A DNA stretch of 64,000 nucleotides from positions 12,674,196 through 12,738,195 of the forward strand of contig NW_024609839.1 in the NCBI RefSeq assembly GCF_016920785.2, in the 5' to 3' direction. The stretch is from Ixodes scapularis. Taxonomy: Eukaryota; Arthropoda; Arachnida; Ixodida; Ixodidae. The position numbers were made by a program, and so were the translations under genes. Below the pieces are notes generated by a model. It ran no database searches, was not told where the DNA came from, and saw only the letters and a list, made by a program, of their open reading frames with translations. Below, one piece after another: positions 22,268-33,143 of this stretch (its first letter is position 1; every line of letters begins with the position of its first letter).

Positions 22268-25200
22268 TGTGTTGCTCAAGCAAGGAGCAGATCCTTTTCA
22301 CTGCAGCCGTTGATGGTGTATAGTCTTGCGTTGCGAACCTGGGCCAACTGCGGCCCGGCAATGCTCGCACTTGGGTTGGTGACGGCCGCAGCACAAGATG
22401 GGTAGACGGCGGTTCTTGAATCTTGTGTGACGAGGCCTCTTTTCCGGCTGCAACGATAGTAGGTGCAATTAGTCCTCTGGCTGTACGAACGTTGTGCGCA
22501 CTTCCGCCACTGCTGTGTGTTGCTCAAGCGAGGAGCAGATCCCTTTCACTGCAGCCGTTGATGACGTAGTCTTGCGTTGCGAACCTGGGCCAACTGCGGC
22601 CCGGCAATGGTCGCTCTTGGGTTGGTGACGGCCGCAGCACAAGATGGGTAGACGGCGGTTCTTGAATCTTATGTGACGAGGCCTCTTTTCCGGCTGCAAC
22701 GATAGTAGGTGCAATTAGTCCTCTGGCTGTACGAACGTTGTGCGCGCTGCCGCCACTGCTGTGTGTTGCTCAAGCAAGGAGCAGATCCTTTTCACTGCAG
22801 CCGTTGATGGTGTATAGTCTTGCGTTGCGAACCTGGGCCAACTGCGGCCCGGCAATGCTCGCTCTTGGGTTGGTGACGGCCGCAGCACAAGATGGGTAGA
22901 CGGCGGTTCTTGAATCTTGTCTGACGAGGCCTCTTTTCCGGCTGCAACGATAGTAGGTGCAATTAGTCCTCTGGCTTTACGAACGTTGTGCGCGCTGCCG
23001 CCACTGCTGTGTGTTGCTCAAGCAAGGAGCAGATCCTTTTCACTGCAGGCGTTGATGGTGTATAGTCTTGCGTTGCGAACCTGGGCCAACTGCGGCCCGG
23101 CAATGCTCGCTCTTGGGTTGGTGACGGCCGCAGCACAAGATGGGTAGACGGCGGTTCTTGAATCTTGTCTGACGAGGCCTCTTTTCCGGCTGCAACGATA
23201 GTAGGTGCAATTAGTCCTCTGGCTGTACGAACGTTGTGCGCGCTGCCGCCACTGCTGTGTGTTGCTCAAGCAAGGAGCAGATCCTTTTCACTGCAGCCGT
23301 TGATGGTGTATAGTCTTGCGTTGCGAACCTGGGCCAACTGCGGCCCGGCAATGCTCGCTCTTGGGTTGGTGACGGCCGCAGCACAAGATGGGTAGACGGC
23401 GGTTCTTCAATCTTGTCTGACGAGGCCTCTTTTCCGGCTGCAACGATAGTAGGTGCAATTAGTTCTCTGGCTGTACGAACGTTGTGCGCGCTGCCGCCAC
23501 TGCTGTGTGTTGCTCAAGCAAGGAGCAGATCCTTTTCACTGCAGCCGTTGATGGTGTATAGTCTTGCGTTGCGAACCTGGGCCAACTGCGGCCCGGCAAT
23601 GCTCGCACTTGGGTTGGTGACGGCCGCAGCACAAGATGGGTAGACGGCGGTTCTTGAATCTTGTCTGACGAGGCCTCTTTTCCGGCTGCAACGATAGTAG
23701 GTGCAATTAGTCCTCTGGCTGTACGAACGTTGTGCGCGCTGCCGCCACTGCTGTGTGTTGCTCAAGCAAGGAGCAGATCCTTTTCACTGCAGCCGTTGAT
23801 GGTGTATAGTCTTGCGTTGCGAACCTGGGCCAACTGCGGCCCGGCAATGCTCGCACTTGGGTTGGTGACGGCCGCAGCACAAGATGGGTAGACGGCGGTT
23901 CTTGAATCTTGTCTGACGAGGCCTCTTTTCCGGCTGCAACGATAGTAGGTGCAATTAGTCCTCTGACTGTACAAACGTTGTGCGCGCTGCCGCCACTGCT
24001 GTGTGTTGCTCAAGCAAAGGAGCAGATCCTTTTCACTGCAGCCGTTGATGGTGTATAGTCTTGCGTTGCGAACCTGGGCCAACTGCGGCCCGGCAATGCT
24101 CGCTCTTGGGTTGGTGACGGCCGCAGCACAAGATGGGTAGACGGCGGTTCTTGAATCTTGTCTGACGAGGCCTCTTTTCCGGCTGCAACGATAGTAGGTG
24201 CAATTAGTCCTCTGGCTGTACGAACGTTGTGCGCGGTGCCGCCACTGCTGTGTGTTGCTCAAGCAAGGAGCAGATCCTTTTCACTGCAGCCGTTGATGGT
24301 GTATAGTCTTGCGTTGCGAACCTGGGCCAAATGCAGCCCGGCAATGCTCGCACTTGGGTTGGTGACGGCCGCAGCACAAGATGGGTAGACGGCGGTTCTT
24401 GAATCTTGTCTGACGAGGCCTCTTTTCCGGCTGCAACGATAGTAGGTGCAATTAGTCCTCTGGCTGTACGAACGTTGTGCGCGCTGCCGCCACTGCTGTG
24501 TGTTGCTCAAGCAAGGAGCAGATCCTTTTCACTGCAGCCGTTGATGGTGTATAGTCTTGCGTTGCGAACCTGGGCCAACTGCGGCCCGGCAATGCTCGCA
24601 CTTGGGTTGGTGACGGCCGCAGCACAAGATGGGTAGACGGCGGTTCTTGAATCTTGTCTGACGAGGCCTCTTTTCCGGCTGCAACGAGAGTAGGTGCAAT
24701 TAGTCCTCTGGCTGTACGAACGTTGTGCGCGCTGCCGCCACTGCTGTGTGTTGCTCAAGCAAGGAGCAGATCCTTTTCACTGCAGCCGTTGATGGTGTAT
24801 AGTCTTGCGTTGCGAACCTGGGCCAACTGCGGCCCGGCAATGCTCGCACTTGGGTTGGTGACGGCCGCAGCACAAGATGGGTAGACGGCGGTTCTTGAAT
24901 CTTGTGTGACGAGGCCTCTTTTCCGGCTGCAACGATAGTAGGTGCAATTAGTCCTCTGGCTGTACGAACGTTGTGCGCGCTGCCGCCATTACTGTGTGTT
25001 GCTCAAGCGAGGAGCAGATCCCTTTCACTGCAGCCGTTGATGACGTAGTCTTGCGTTGCGAACCTGGGCCAACTGCGGCCCGGCAATGCTCGCACTTGGG
25101 TTGGTGACGGCCGCAGCACAAGATGGGTAGACGGCGGTTCTTGAATCTTGTCTGACGAGGTCTCTTTTCCGGCTGCAACGATAGTAGGTGCAATTAGTCC

Positions 25201-25735
25201 TCTGGCTGTACGAACGTTGTGCGCGCTGCCGCCACTGCTGTGTGTTGCTCAAGCAAGGAGCAGATCCTTTTCACTGCAGCCGTTGATGGTGTATAGTCTT
25301 GCGTTGCGAACCTGGGCCAACTGCGGCCCGGCAATGCTCGCACTTGGGTTGGTGACGGCCGCAGCACAAGATGGGTAGACGGCGGTTCTTGAATCTTGTC
25401 TGACGAGGCCTCTTTTCCGGCTGCAACGATAGTAGGTGCAATTAGTCCTCTGGCTGTACGAACGTTGTGCGCACTTCCGCCACTGCTGTGTGTTGCTCGA
25501 GCGAGGAGCAGATCCCTTTCACTGCAGCCGTTGATGAAGTATTCTTGCGTTGCGAACCTGGGCCAACTGCGGCCCGGCAATGCTCGCACTTGGGTTGGTG
25601 ACGGCCGCAGCAGAAGATGGGTAGACGGCGGTTCTTGAATCTTGTCTGACGAGGCCTCTTTTCCGGCTGCAACGATAGTAGGTGCAATTAGTCCTCTGGC
25701 TGTACGAACGTTGTGCGCGCTGCCGCCACTGCTGT
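22268..25735. repeat. 248-bp satellite array, about 14 units (copy 1)
   Basis: Units of 246-249 bp start TGTGTTGCTCAAGCAAGGAG near 22268, 22516, 22762, 23010, 23258, 23506, 23754, 24002, 24251, 24499, 24747, 24995, 25241 and 25489. Inner units are nearly identical. Units 2, 12 and 14 share edge-type variants (GCGAGGAGCAGATCCC and changes after CCGTTGATG). Open frames on both strands (76-166 codons) are products of the repeat: 248 is not a multiple of three, so no frame runs through the array. It is not coding. Confidence 0.95.
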
Positions 25736-25915
25736 GTCTAAAAAGTAAAAAGTATAAAAAGTAACGCTAAAGTAACGTACGTTACTTTTTATTGGTTACG
25801 GTAACGGTAAAGCGTTCCTTTTAATGTTGAGGTAACGTGCAGGTCGGTAACGCGTTGCTTTTTTTGCACGTAACGAGTTACGTATTTCGCCCCTTTTTTG
25901 GGTAACGTCTACAAG
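25736..25915. repeat. GTAACG-rich repeat
   Basis: GTAACG/CGTTAC motifs occur more than ten times, and a perfect 20-bp palindrome AAAGTAACGTACGTTACTTT lies at 25769-25788. It abuts the satellite end and continues into a non-coding stretch to about 26670 in which I see no gene. It is repeated at 45743-45922. Confidence 0.6.
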
Positions 25916-26676
25916 ACTGCTGATGTTGTATATGACTATAGCGAGACACCTAGGCTGAACAAAAGCCCATTCAGCTAAGAGAAGCGGCGTCGGGAGTGTC
26001 GTAAAAGTCCTCACTTTCGGTTGTGCCGTGCTTCCGCTAGATGGCCACACCGAAACTTCGAAACTAATGACGTCACAACGTGGTGCTCCGCTACAAACAA
26101 CCGTTGCCAGGGCCGTTGTTATGGACAAATGCATCGGGGCTCCACGTGAGGCCAGAAATTGTCTGACAAAAAGATAAATTCTTTTTTTCCAAGCATTGTG
26201 TCAATATCTCACCATGAAGACTTTTCTCATCGTCTCAGTAGCAAAACGCGATGACAAAAGGCCGTAATAAAGTTCCACAACCGGGTTTGCCTTGCTAGCA
26301 GACCATACAATGGCTTCGCGGGTTTTAGCGGTTCTTTCTGAGGGAGTGGGCGACTGCGTTGAATGAAGTTGGTGGCGGCTCACGAAACTTCTATCCTCGG
26401 GGTCAACTTTCTGTGATCAGATTTCGGAAGCGAAGAGTGGCCGTGCACAGCTTTGATCGACGCTCGAGGTGCCCAGTGCGCGGACGCTTTTTCGTGAAGC
26501 TCGCTTCCGTAATATTTGAGAAGGTGAAATCTCTGTAAATCCAATTCATGTACAACAACGACATGAAGTGTATCAAGGTGGAAGTGCAGGCCAGCGCACG
26601 TTTTACAAATTTCTCACACCACAGTTCTTCGGTGCACATTTGTGTGATCAAACAAACTGTCCGTAACGGACATATA

Positions 26677-26875
26677 CTGTAAAATTATCGCGGATCCTAT
26701 CTTTCGCGGCCCCTTATGTTGCGAAACGGTCAGAAGAGGACATAACCGCGGCCACTAAGTTTCTCAAATTCCGGCCACCTGCATTGAAACTCTTAAGGAC
26801 CAAAACATTTGGCGTGCCCTTAAATTTTGCGAATTTTTTAATTCGTGAAATTCGCGAACATTAAGGGTTTTACAG
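26677..26875. mobile_element. CTGTAAAA-ended MITE (199 bp)
   Basis: The ends CTGTAAAATTATCGCGG and the complement of CTGTAAAACCCTTAATG are inverted, with TA on both outer sides (26675-26676 and 26876-26877). TTCGCGAA-type motifs fill the interior. A relative with the same ends lies at 61711-61938. It is non-coding. Confidence 0.7.
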
Positions 26876-26877
26876 TA

Positions 26878-28329
26878 TGTTGCCGCGTACATGGCCCATA
26901 AAGAAACCTTTGCCCCTCTACCCCGCACCTCCACCAGAAATGCCACGGATGCAAAAGTCTCGACGAGTGTAAACTGGAAATAAAGGCTTATTCGGCGAAC
27001 TTGTGGCAGAAGCGAACGAAGGAATGTGTCGAAACAGCAGCAGCGTACATTGCGGCGTCGACGTGACAGCTGGCCCGAGAGAGCGGGAATGTGCCTCGTC
27101 ATCGCGAGAACCTGAGTGAGTCGGCAGAGCTCACGCTCGACTCCTTATCCGCTGCACTCGGCCTCTCAGACATTCGGCCTGGAATGGTCGAGACTGACTA
27201 GGCAATGTCGTTCTGGCCTCCTTATCTTTTAAACTCGGTAAGAGTAAACACTCATCTTCTAGATGTAAGGAGAAGCGTTTTTTCTCGGTCATGTACGCGG
27301 CAATATGACTTACCCGATGTTATTACGCAGCTCCCTCGCTATTTGGGGCGTAACTTAAATCTGAGGAACCAGTAGGACTTTTCCTCAAGTTGATGATTAC
27401 AAGCAGCTACAAAACACACACCCGTATTGCGAGCATGAAAAAGGAAGGTCTGGGCCTCTAATCGGCTCATGTTAGAGTAAGAAAAATTGGAGACTTTCCA
27501 CTCTGTCGAAGAAGGAAGACCAGCGAAGCTGTAGAGTGGAAAGGCTGTCGCCATCTACGAGCGATGGCGGCAACCAGACAACCGGCTTGCCGCTTTCGCT
27601 TGTTGATAGAGGCAGCTGCCAAGAGTTTGGTGTCATCACTTCTTTGCTGGTGGAAACGATTCTGGGGATACTAACCCTTAACAGCTCTGCTGTAAAAAAT
27701 ATATCTACATATATTGCTCCTTTATTACCACGCACGTGAACTGCAAAGTAAGAATGGGGGCCCGACGATGCTTTGTTATGCTTTACACAGATGCCTTTTC
27801 TCACTATATTCCTAGCAGATATCCATACGTGTGATGAATTTTGTCAGACAGTATCGTATCGCACGCAAATACGATTGGTTTTTATGAACATGGAGAGTTT
27901 TCTTAGGCCTGCCACGTTCCAAATAATTACAAAATATAATCATTGTGAAAACGATTCAAACTCTTGCAGACGACATACTTCAGTCATTCCATGTGAGCTC
28001 GACATGCCTTTGTCGTCTCTAGCAGGCATCTAGAGACGTCTCGAGGGCGGGAACTTCCCATCGCAAATATTTCAGAAACAGCCAATGCTCCGCAAACGTC
28101 TGTCATAGTAACTGTGAAATCTAGGCTCCCTATATACATTATCTTCAGGCATTCAAATTTTACCTCTCATTTTTTTACGGATAGTTCTTTCGTAGCGACA
28201 TAGAGTCTCATGAATTCATCTATAACAACGCCCCTAGTAACGGTTTGATTGGAGCAGTGACGTCACGTGGGGTAAATTGGCGGTTTCGTAACTGAGCTAA
28301 TCTAGTGACGTTGGCTTTTATAAATGTTA
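26878..28329. other. Intergenic stretch without a supported gene
   Basis: Only short open frames (up to 112 codons) overlapping on both strands are present, none with recognisable motifs. The motif GCAGACGAC occurs at 27966-27974. The stretch is repeated at 46885-48336, where positions 27481/47488 differ. Confidence 0.4.
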
Positions 28330-28341
28330 ATGCCACGTGAC

Positions 28342-28640
28342 GGGCAGATTGGTGGCCGAGTGGGCTAAAGCGCACACTCAGCTCGACGCGCGTGGAGCGA
28401 TATCTCGCGCTGCAGAACCCAGGGATCCTAGGTTCCAGATTGAAACCTGACCCCAGGAATCGAAACGGGACCGCTGTCCGTTTTGATCTGGATGAGCATC
28501 GCACAGGCGTGCGGAGCTGTATCACTACTGCGTGAGCACGTTAAATACCCCAGGTTAGCAGTCGTACTGCACTGGCAAAATTGCTCATCTACAGTGTAAA
28601 CCGGTGTCGCCCCGTCCTGGCAGACCGACCTTACCTTTTG
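28342..28640 (+). mobile_element. tRNA-derived SINE (299 bp)
   Basis: A consensus-type A box TGGCCGAGTGG (28353-28363), as in class II tRNAs (Leu/Ser-like), opens the element. A weaker B-box-like GGTTCCAGATT follows near 28430. A non-tRNA body includes GAGCACGTTAAATACCCCAG near 28533. Perfect 12-bp target duplications ATGCCACGTGAC lie at 28330-28341 and 28641-28652. The length, head and long duplication support a SINE mobilised by a LINE. It is not a functional tRNA because the cloverleaf cannot be completed. Confidence 0.75.
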
Positions 28641-28652
28641 ATGCCACGTGAC

Positions 28653-29120
28653 TCATACTCTAGTAGACTGTCTATTGAACTCTAAACAAATTAAAACGAT
28701 CGTTCCTTAAATACTGCAGAAGTAAATTTCGCTGCCAACATTTTTTGGTGTCACTACAAGAGATTGTATTTAATAAAATGCGATGACAAAAAACAAAACA
28801 AAAACAAAACATCCTATAACTTTCCGAAAATCTTATTGGTCGTTATATTTTTGTTAATAGATAAGCAAACTCTTTTGGTACGTCGAGCCAATTTTAAGGA
28901 AAATTAACGGCAATGAAACAGCAAAAAAAAAACAAAAAAAAACGGCGGAGTACCAGCATACACGGAACATTTTGCTATACCTCACAGATAATCCGGACTA
29001 ACGGCAAATTACAAGCAATTTAAATACAATTTTGTTTGAGAGTCCATTTTACTGCATGACTGTGTTTTTGAAGGAGCATTCCTTAGAGGAACGTAACCAC
29101 CCAGATTTTTTCGAATGTGG
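28653..29120. other. AT-rich 3' flank of the serpin gene
   Basis: Non-coding, with poly-A and AAAAC tracts near 28790-28820 and 28920-28945. No gene seen. It is repeated at 48660-49127. Confidence 0.4.
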
Positions 29121-29126
29121 TTTATT
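29121..29126 (-). terminator. Poly(A) signal of serpin copy 1
   Basis: AATAAA on the minus strand (TTTATT on the plus strand) lies about 80 nt beyond the serpin stop codon, a normal spacing for a short 3' UTR. Confidence 0.55.
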
Positions 29127-29204
29127 GGTTAGGAACACCTTTCGCAAGTTTTTAGAAAGTGCGGCGAAGGAAGTTCAAATAACATCTGTTCAGATGCGGT
29201 CTGT

Positions 29205-30413
29205 TCACAAGTTATGAACCGCACCAATAAAGAGGATGCGCTGTTTTACAGTGTCACAGATGAAAAATAAAAAAGGGTGGTCGACGTAAAACTCTGGAAT
29301 AGGATATCTGCGGCCGCTGAGAGCTGCCAACTGGAATTTCGTAGCAGCGGCTGCGACGGTCCCTTCTTCGCTCACACCCACCATAGCTTTGTGCACAACA
29401 TCTGACACTTTGAGTTTCACATCACTTGAGATCCCCGATAGGTCGGCCTTAGCGCTGAATATGGATGTTAAGCCGAGCTTCTGCAACGGATCTCCAAGCT
29501 TGTAACTTGTTCTTAGCTCGAACTTCGGGAGTCTGAGTTTCACTTCGTACTGATACAGTTTCTTCTGAAGAGTCAGAAGTGTTCTGACCGAGAGGGCTCG
29601 TATGAGCTGAGGAAGTCCGGTCCTGTTGTTTGGAAGTAGAATGACCATGCTGTACTGGTCCCCGGAGTATGGAAGCTGGACGGCTTGAGACTTGAGCTCT
29701 GGCAGGGCACGATACTTCATACGACTCCTGCATGTCATTGTTTTCACCTGGACAGTTTTTATGCCTTCATTGTAGAACGGAAAATTAGCTGTTTGTTTGG
29801 TGTCGAAGGCGTTCTTCCATGAGCCTTTAAAATATATAGCGTTCATGAGGACCATCACTGCCTCGCGTAAGGAATCTTCGCCAACGATATCGGAAATTTT
29901 GCCTTTTGTCTTCGTCTTGACCCACTGGTTAATTTCCGACACAACTTTTTTCAGATTGTTCTCAAAATCAACAGACCGAACCTCGGCACCAAAAGTCTTA
30001 GCCAGGTCTCGCTTGTAGCTCTCGAGAATTCTAAGCCTTTTGTCGACCAGAGCTGCGTTGGCATTATTCACGGTCACGTTGGGCGACTGGAGGTCATTCA
30101 GGTACGTCCTGAACACCCCGAGAACGGCGTCCCGCGTCGTGATTTTTGCCCTGCGTAGGCCTAGGACAGTCTCAAGTTCCGCGGCAGACCTACCCTTTGC
30201 ACCAGCGTAGACCATGGTCAGCGCTGCGAAGATGCTGCTTGGGGAGAAGAAGACGTTTTCTTGAGGCTTCCTGGTAGAGCACAGTTCCTTGAAAAGGCTT
30301 AAACCGAACTCTGAGCTTGCCCTGGCGAGTTTAGTCTGGTCGCTCTGCGCACTAACGTGCCCGGCAGCCGCTAGCGTCACAATCAACACAAGAAATGTAC
30401 CTGGGGGAGACAT
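29205..30413 (-). CDS. Secreted serpin (serine protease inhibitor), copy 1
   Basis: A single uninterrupted exon encodes 402 residues, the usual serpin length. Residues 1-22 are a signal peptide (hydrophobic FLVLIVTLAAAG ending VSA-Q), so it is secreted. Family landmarks include NVFFSPSSIFAALTMVYAGAKG (from about 54), NAIYFKGSWKNAFD (about 191-204), the hinge EEGTVAAAAT (349-358) and the C-terminal signature FYVDHPFLFFI. Counting from the hinge puts P1 at Leu365 with P1' Ser366, and Arg368-Arg369 follow in the same loop. NVT and NRT are likely N-glycosylation sites. The hinge is Ala-rich, as in inhibitory serpins that trap proteases. A Leu P1 would suggest chymotrypsin- or elastase-like targets, while cleavage at the Arg pair is an alternative. 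In ticks such proteins often act at the feeding site or in haemolymph (family knowledge). A second copy lies at 49212-50420. Confidence 0.93.
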   Translation of the reverse strand: MSPPGTFLVLIVTLAAAGHVSAQSDQTKLARASSEFGLSLFKELCSTRKPQENVFFSPSSIFAALTMVYAGAKGRSAAELETVLGLRRAKITTRDAVLGVFRTYLNDLQSPNVTVNNANAALVDKRLRILESYKRDLAKTFGAEVRSVDFENNLKKVVSEINQWVKTKTKGKISDIVGEDSLREAVMVLMNAIYFKGSWKNAFDTKQTANFPFYNEGIKTVQVKTMTCRSRMKYRALPELKSQAVQLPYSGDQYSMVILLPNNRTGLPQLIRALSVRTLLTLQKKLYQYEVKLRLPKFELRTSYKLGDPLQKLGLTSIFSAKADLSGISSDVKLKVSDVVHKAMVGVSEEGTVAAAATKFQLAALSGRRYPIPEFYVDHPFLFFICDTVKQRILFIGAVHNL

Positions 30414-30450
30414 CGCTGAAGAAGTGATAATGCGTTGAGATTTCTGACGC

Positions 30451-30457
30451 TTTTATA
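30451..30457 (-). promoter_or_regulatory. TATA box of serpin copy 1
   Basis: TATAAAA on the minus strand (TTTTATA on the plus) lies 38 bp upstream of the ATG. Transcription would start near 30424-30428, giving a 5' UTR of only 10-15 nt unless an upstream start is used. Confidence 0.5.
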
Positions 30458-30599
30458 CCCTCACAGGCGGATTCTGAACTGAGATCAAAATATACCGCCA
30501 TAATCAAGTCGGCTTCTTTTAATAAGAAAACTATCCCCCTAGATGCCATTGTATTGAGCGAAAAATAGTAGACACTGAGTGGAATTTTCACAAAACCAG

Positions 30600-32720
30600 T
30601 TTACGTGTGATGCACTCCTCACGCTTTGTGTTCTCGGTCTTGTATATTTTCTTTGTATGAACGGTAATTAAATTTTTTCGAAAATGATTCGCTCGTCTCA
30701 TAATAAAACTATATTATATAACTATGCCTATAGCGAGCCTGGTTTAGGAGGAAAATTGCTCGGCGCTTGTGAAGTAACAGTTATTCCGTGTTCGTGAGAT
30801 GGCTTTTATGACTTTGGATAGCCGCGGTTTAATAATGATAGCCATTTAGTCTTCTCTGCCGAGCGACTTTCAGTCGTAATCAACAATAAACATATTCCAA
30901 AAACAACGCAACAAAGAAGAGCGTGATGGTTATGAAAAAAAAAAAAAAAAAATGAACAGGAATAAACAAAACCTTTCGGTACATTCTCTGTAATTGTTTT
31001 TTCTTTAAAAGCCATGTTGCATTGTTTGCCGGTGAGTATCTAGAGCAGTAATGTGTAGCTATTTTGAAATAAAAAAAACATGTGGCATTTATTATTATTT
31101 GGCATATGTTTTGTTATGTGAGGACAGTTCTACAGCTTTTGATGAAACAAACAAATACTGGCTACGTGTGGTCTCATTTTAGAAGAAGCGTCTAACGTTC
31201 TCGATAACTTTGAGTGAGGCTCACGTGGCCAAGGTGGGCTGGGGTAGCCCCTGCAGCACTCTCGTGGGTCCCACCCCGGTTATGCGAGGGCAAAGTTAGC
31301 GTACATGTCGGCAAAGCGAGGACACGCCCACGTGGGCTCCCACGCAGTAACCTCGTGCATTTTTAGAAAAAAGGGTATGGATAGTCCTTCCTTAGGGGAG
31401 GAACAGTCTTGTAACCCATGTTCCTTTATAAAGGGAGAAACTTTCGTCCCTGAAGCAGGGGAGCAAAGTTCCTCCGTCGCTTGCATCTGAATATGGCGGC
31501 CCCGAATCGCACAAATCGAGCCCAATAAGGCTTGACGAGGACGCTACGGCTCTTGTACGGGACGAGAGGAGCAGCAAATAAAAGCGCAACACGAGCTTTC
31601 CGCGAACTGTGTTTATTTCCGAAGCCAGATTCCCACCACAGGTAGAGAAACTTGCGTTTCGAAAGCAGTTACTCCGTCTTCACGTCAACAGTACTGCGAT
31701 GTTAAACGGAGACAACCGATACCCAGTTACTTCGCGCACTTTGCGTCTTACCTTTGGTGTTCCTCGAGTCACAATTCCTTCGTCAACCGCACTTCACGGA
31801 GAAGGGTAAATTCAATCCGCGAAACCAAAAGCCGCTCTTGAAAGAACAAACGCGAAGCCGCTGTTTATTGCGTAGCAGCGTGAAAGAGGGTTAAATCGCT
31901 AGCCACCAGATGGCGGGGTCAAGCAGAGTAATTGCAAGTCGCTAGGCTAGGTAACTTTAGGTACCGCCCAATTCATGTTCTACAAAAAATATATTGATTT
32001 TCCCAGGCTATTATTGCGCTTGGGGATCCTCTGATATGCACACATTACGCTTATTAGAAGCATCAGGTGAACATACATAGAACACATACACGGCACACAC
32101 AAATATCAATACAACGAAACACCACACTAACCCGAACACTACACCCGTGCTCAGCGTTTCCGTCTTTTATACTGGTCGTTTTGAATGGACAGAATTATTC
32201 GGTGACTGAATAAGCAATAAAAATATTCCCAGCATGTTGATTTTTTTTTCAGCAATTCCATACCTCTAAGAGTATTTTGAATGGCTCAGGGGATGAATCT
32301 CTCATTAACGAGGCAAACGCTCGATCATGCTGTAATTATTTGAAAGCCAATAAATTAAGCCGTTCCAATGCGGTTCGAAGCCATGAGTTTGCTTCCCCGC
32401 ATGGCACGTCGTAGCCTGTATTTCTATTGTAATGTTTGTTTTTCTATTTATGCTGTTCGCGCAAAGCTGCAATTGCCGTCTTGAATTAATCTCTGAAGAG
32501 CGGATATTCACTCAGCTGGAAGTGATGCTTTACGGGCTGAGAAATCGCTTTTCGATCAACTTGAATACAGTCAAAGCCGCGACTTGCGGCAGGTGTTAAG
32601 TGTACGAAGCTACGCCGTGGCGAGCCCGAAAACTTCTAGCGCTCATCCCAGCGTGCCACTTGGAGGGCAGTTTCTCCAGGAACCGTAGTATATTTAAACA
32701 GCAAAATAAAGGGTAGCTTT
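30600..32720. other. Serpin upstream region, no gene seen
   Basis: About 2 kb with only short overlapping open frames. It has an 18-A run near 30935-30952 and a poly(AT)-rich stretch to 31110. Simple composition changes near 31210-31500 (GC-rich, CCCACGTGGG palindromes) suggest an old repeat. It is repeated at 50607-52725. Confidence 0.4.
31903..31916 (+). promoter_or_regulatory. CTCF-like motif
   Basis: CCACCAGATGGCGG matches the animal CTCF core CCASYAGRTGGC. A second, similar word CCGCTAGATGGC lies at 26034-26045 in the same orientation, so the two bracket the serpin. Motif match only. The copies are at 51908-51921 and 46041-46052. Confidence 0.3.
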
Positions 32721-32886
32721 TTAGAGCGCAGCTCTTAGGGGCCCGTTTCCGGCTTGAGCGGCGTCGCCGTCGGCGTCGGCGTCGCCGTCGGCGTCGCCGT
32801 CGCCGTCGGCGTCGGCGTCGGCGTCGGCGTAACCGCGCGGTGCATCATGGGAAATGTCCCATAATGCACCGCGCGAGCCCCCCACC

Positions 32887-33120
32887 GGGGTCACGTGACC
32901 TCGTGGGGGGCACGTGACCCCTCCGAGGTCACGTGACCCCGGTGCATCATGGGAAATGTCCCATAATGCACCGCGCGAGCCCCCCACCGGGGTCACGTGA
33001 CCTCGTGGGGGGGCACGTGACCCCCCGAGGTCACGTGACCCCCCGAAGTCACGTGACTCCCCTGAGGTCACGTGACCCCCTCCTCGAGGTCACGTGACCC
33101 CCCGAGGTCACGTGACCCCC
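32887..33120. repeat. Cluster of GTCACGTGAC palindromes
   Basis: About ten CACGTG E-boxes, most in the 12-bp form GGTCACGTGACC, lie in about 230 bp. Two more occur at 33998-34024. GTCACGTGAC is the form bound by bHLH-leucine-zipper factors of the USF/MITF/TFEB type. Binding is not shown. The copy is at 52892-53125. Confidence 0.7.
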
Positions 33121-33143
33121 GCCGATGTCGCGTGAGCCCCCGA

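Noticed and set aside
22276..25687. Many 76-166-codon open frames on both strands of the satellite
   Set aside because: They are phase-shifted reflections of one 248-bp unit. The unit length is not a multiple of three, so no frame continues through the array.
22268..25735. CRISPR-like appearance of regular repeats
   Set aside because: Units are 248 bp with no short-repeat/spacer structure, and the sequence is plainly eukaryotic.
32369..32379. GGTTCGAAGCC, a perfect tRNA B-box word
   Set aside because: No A box or acceptor-stem pairing at the right distance on either strand.
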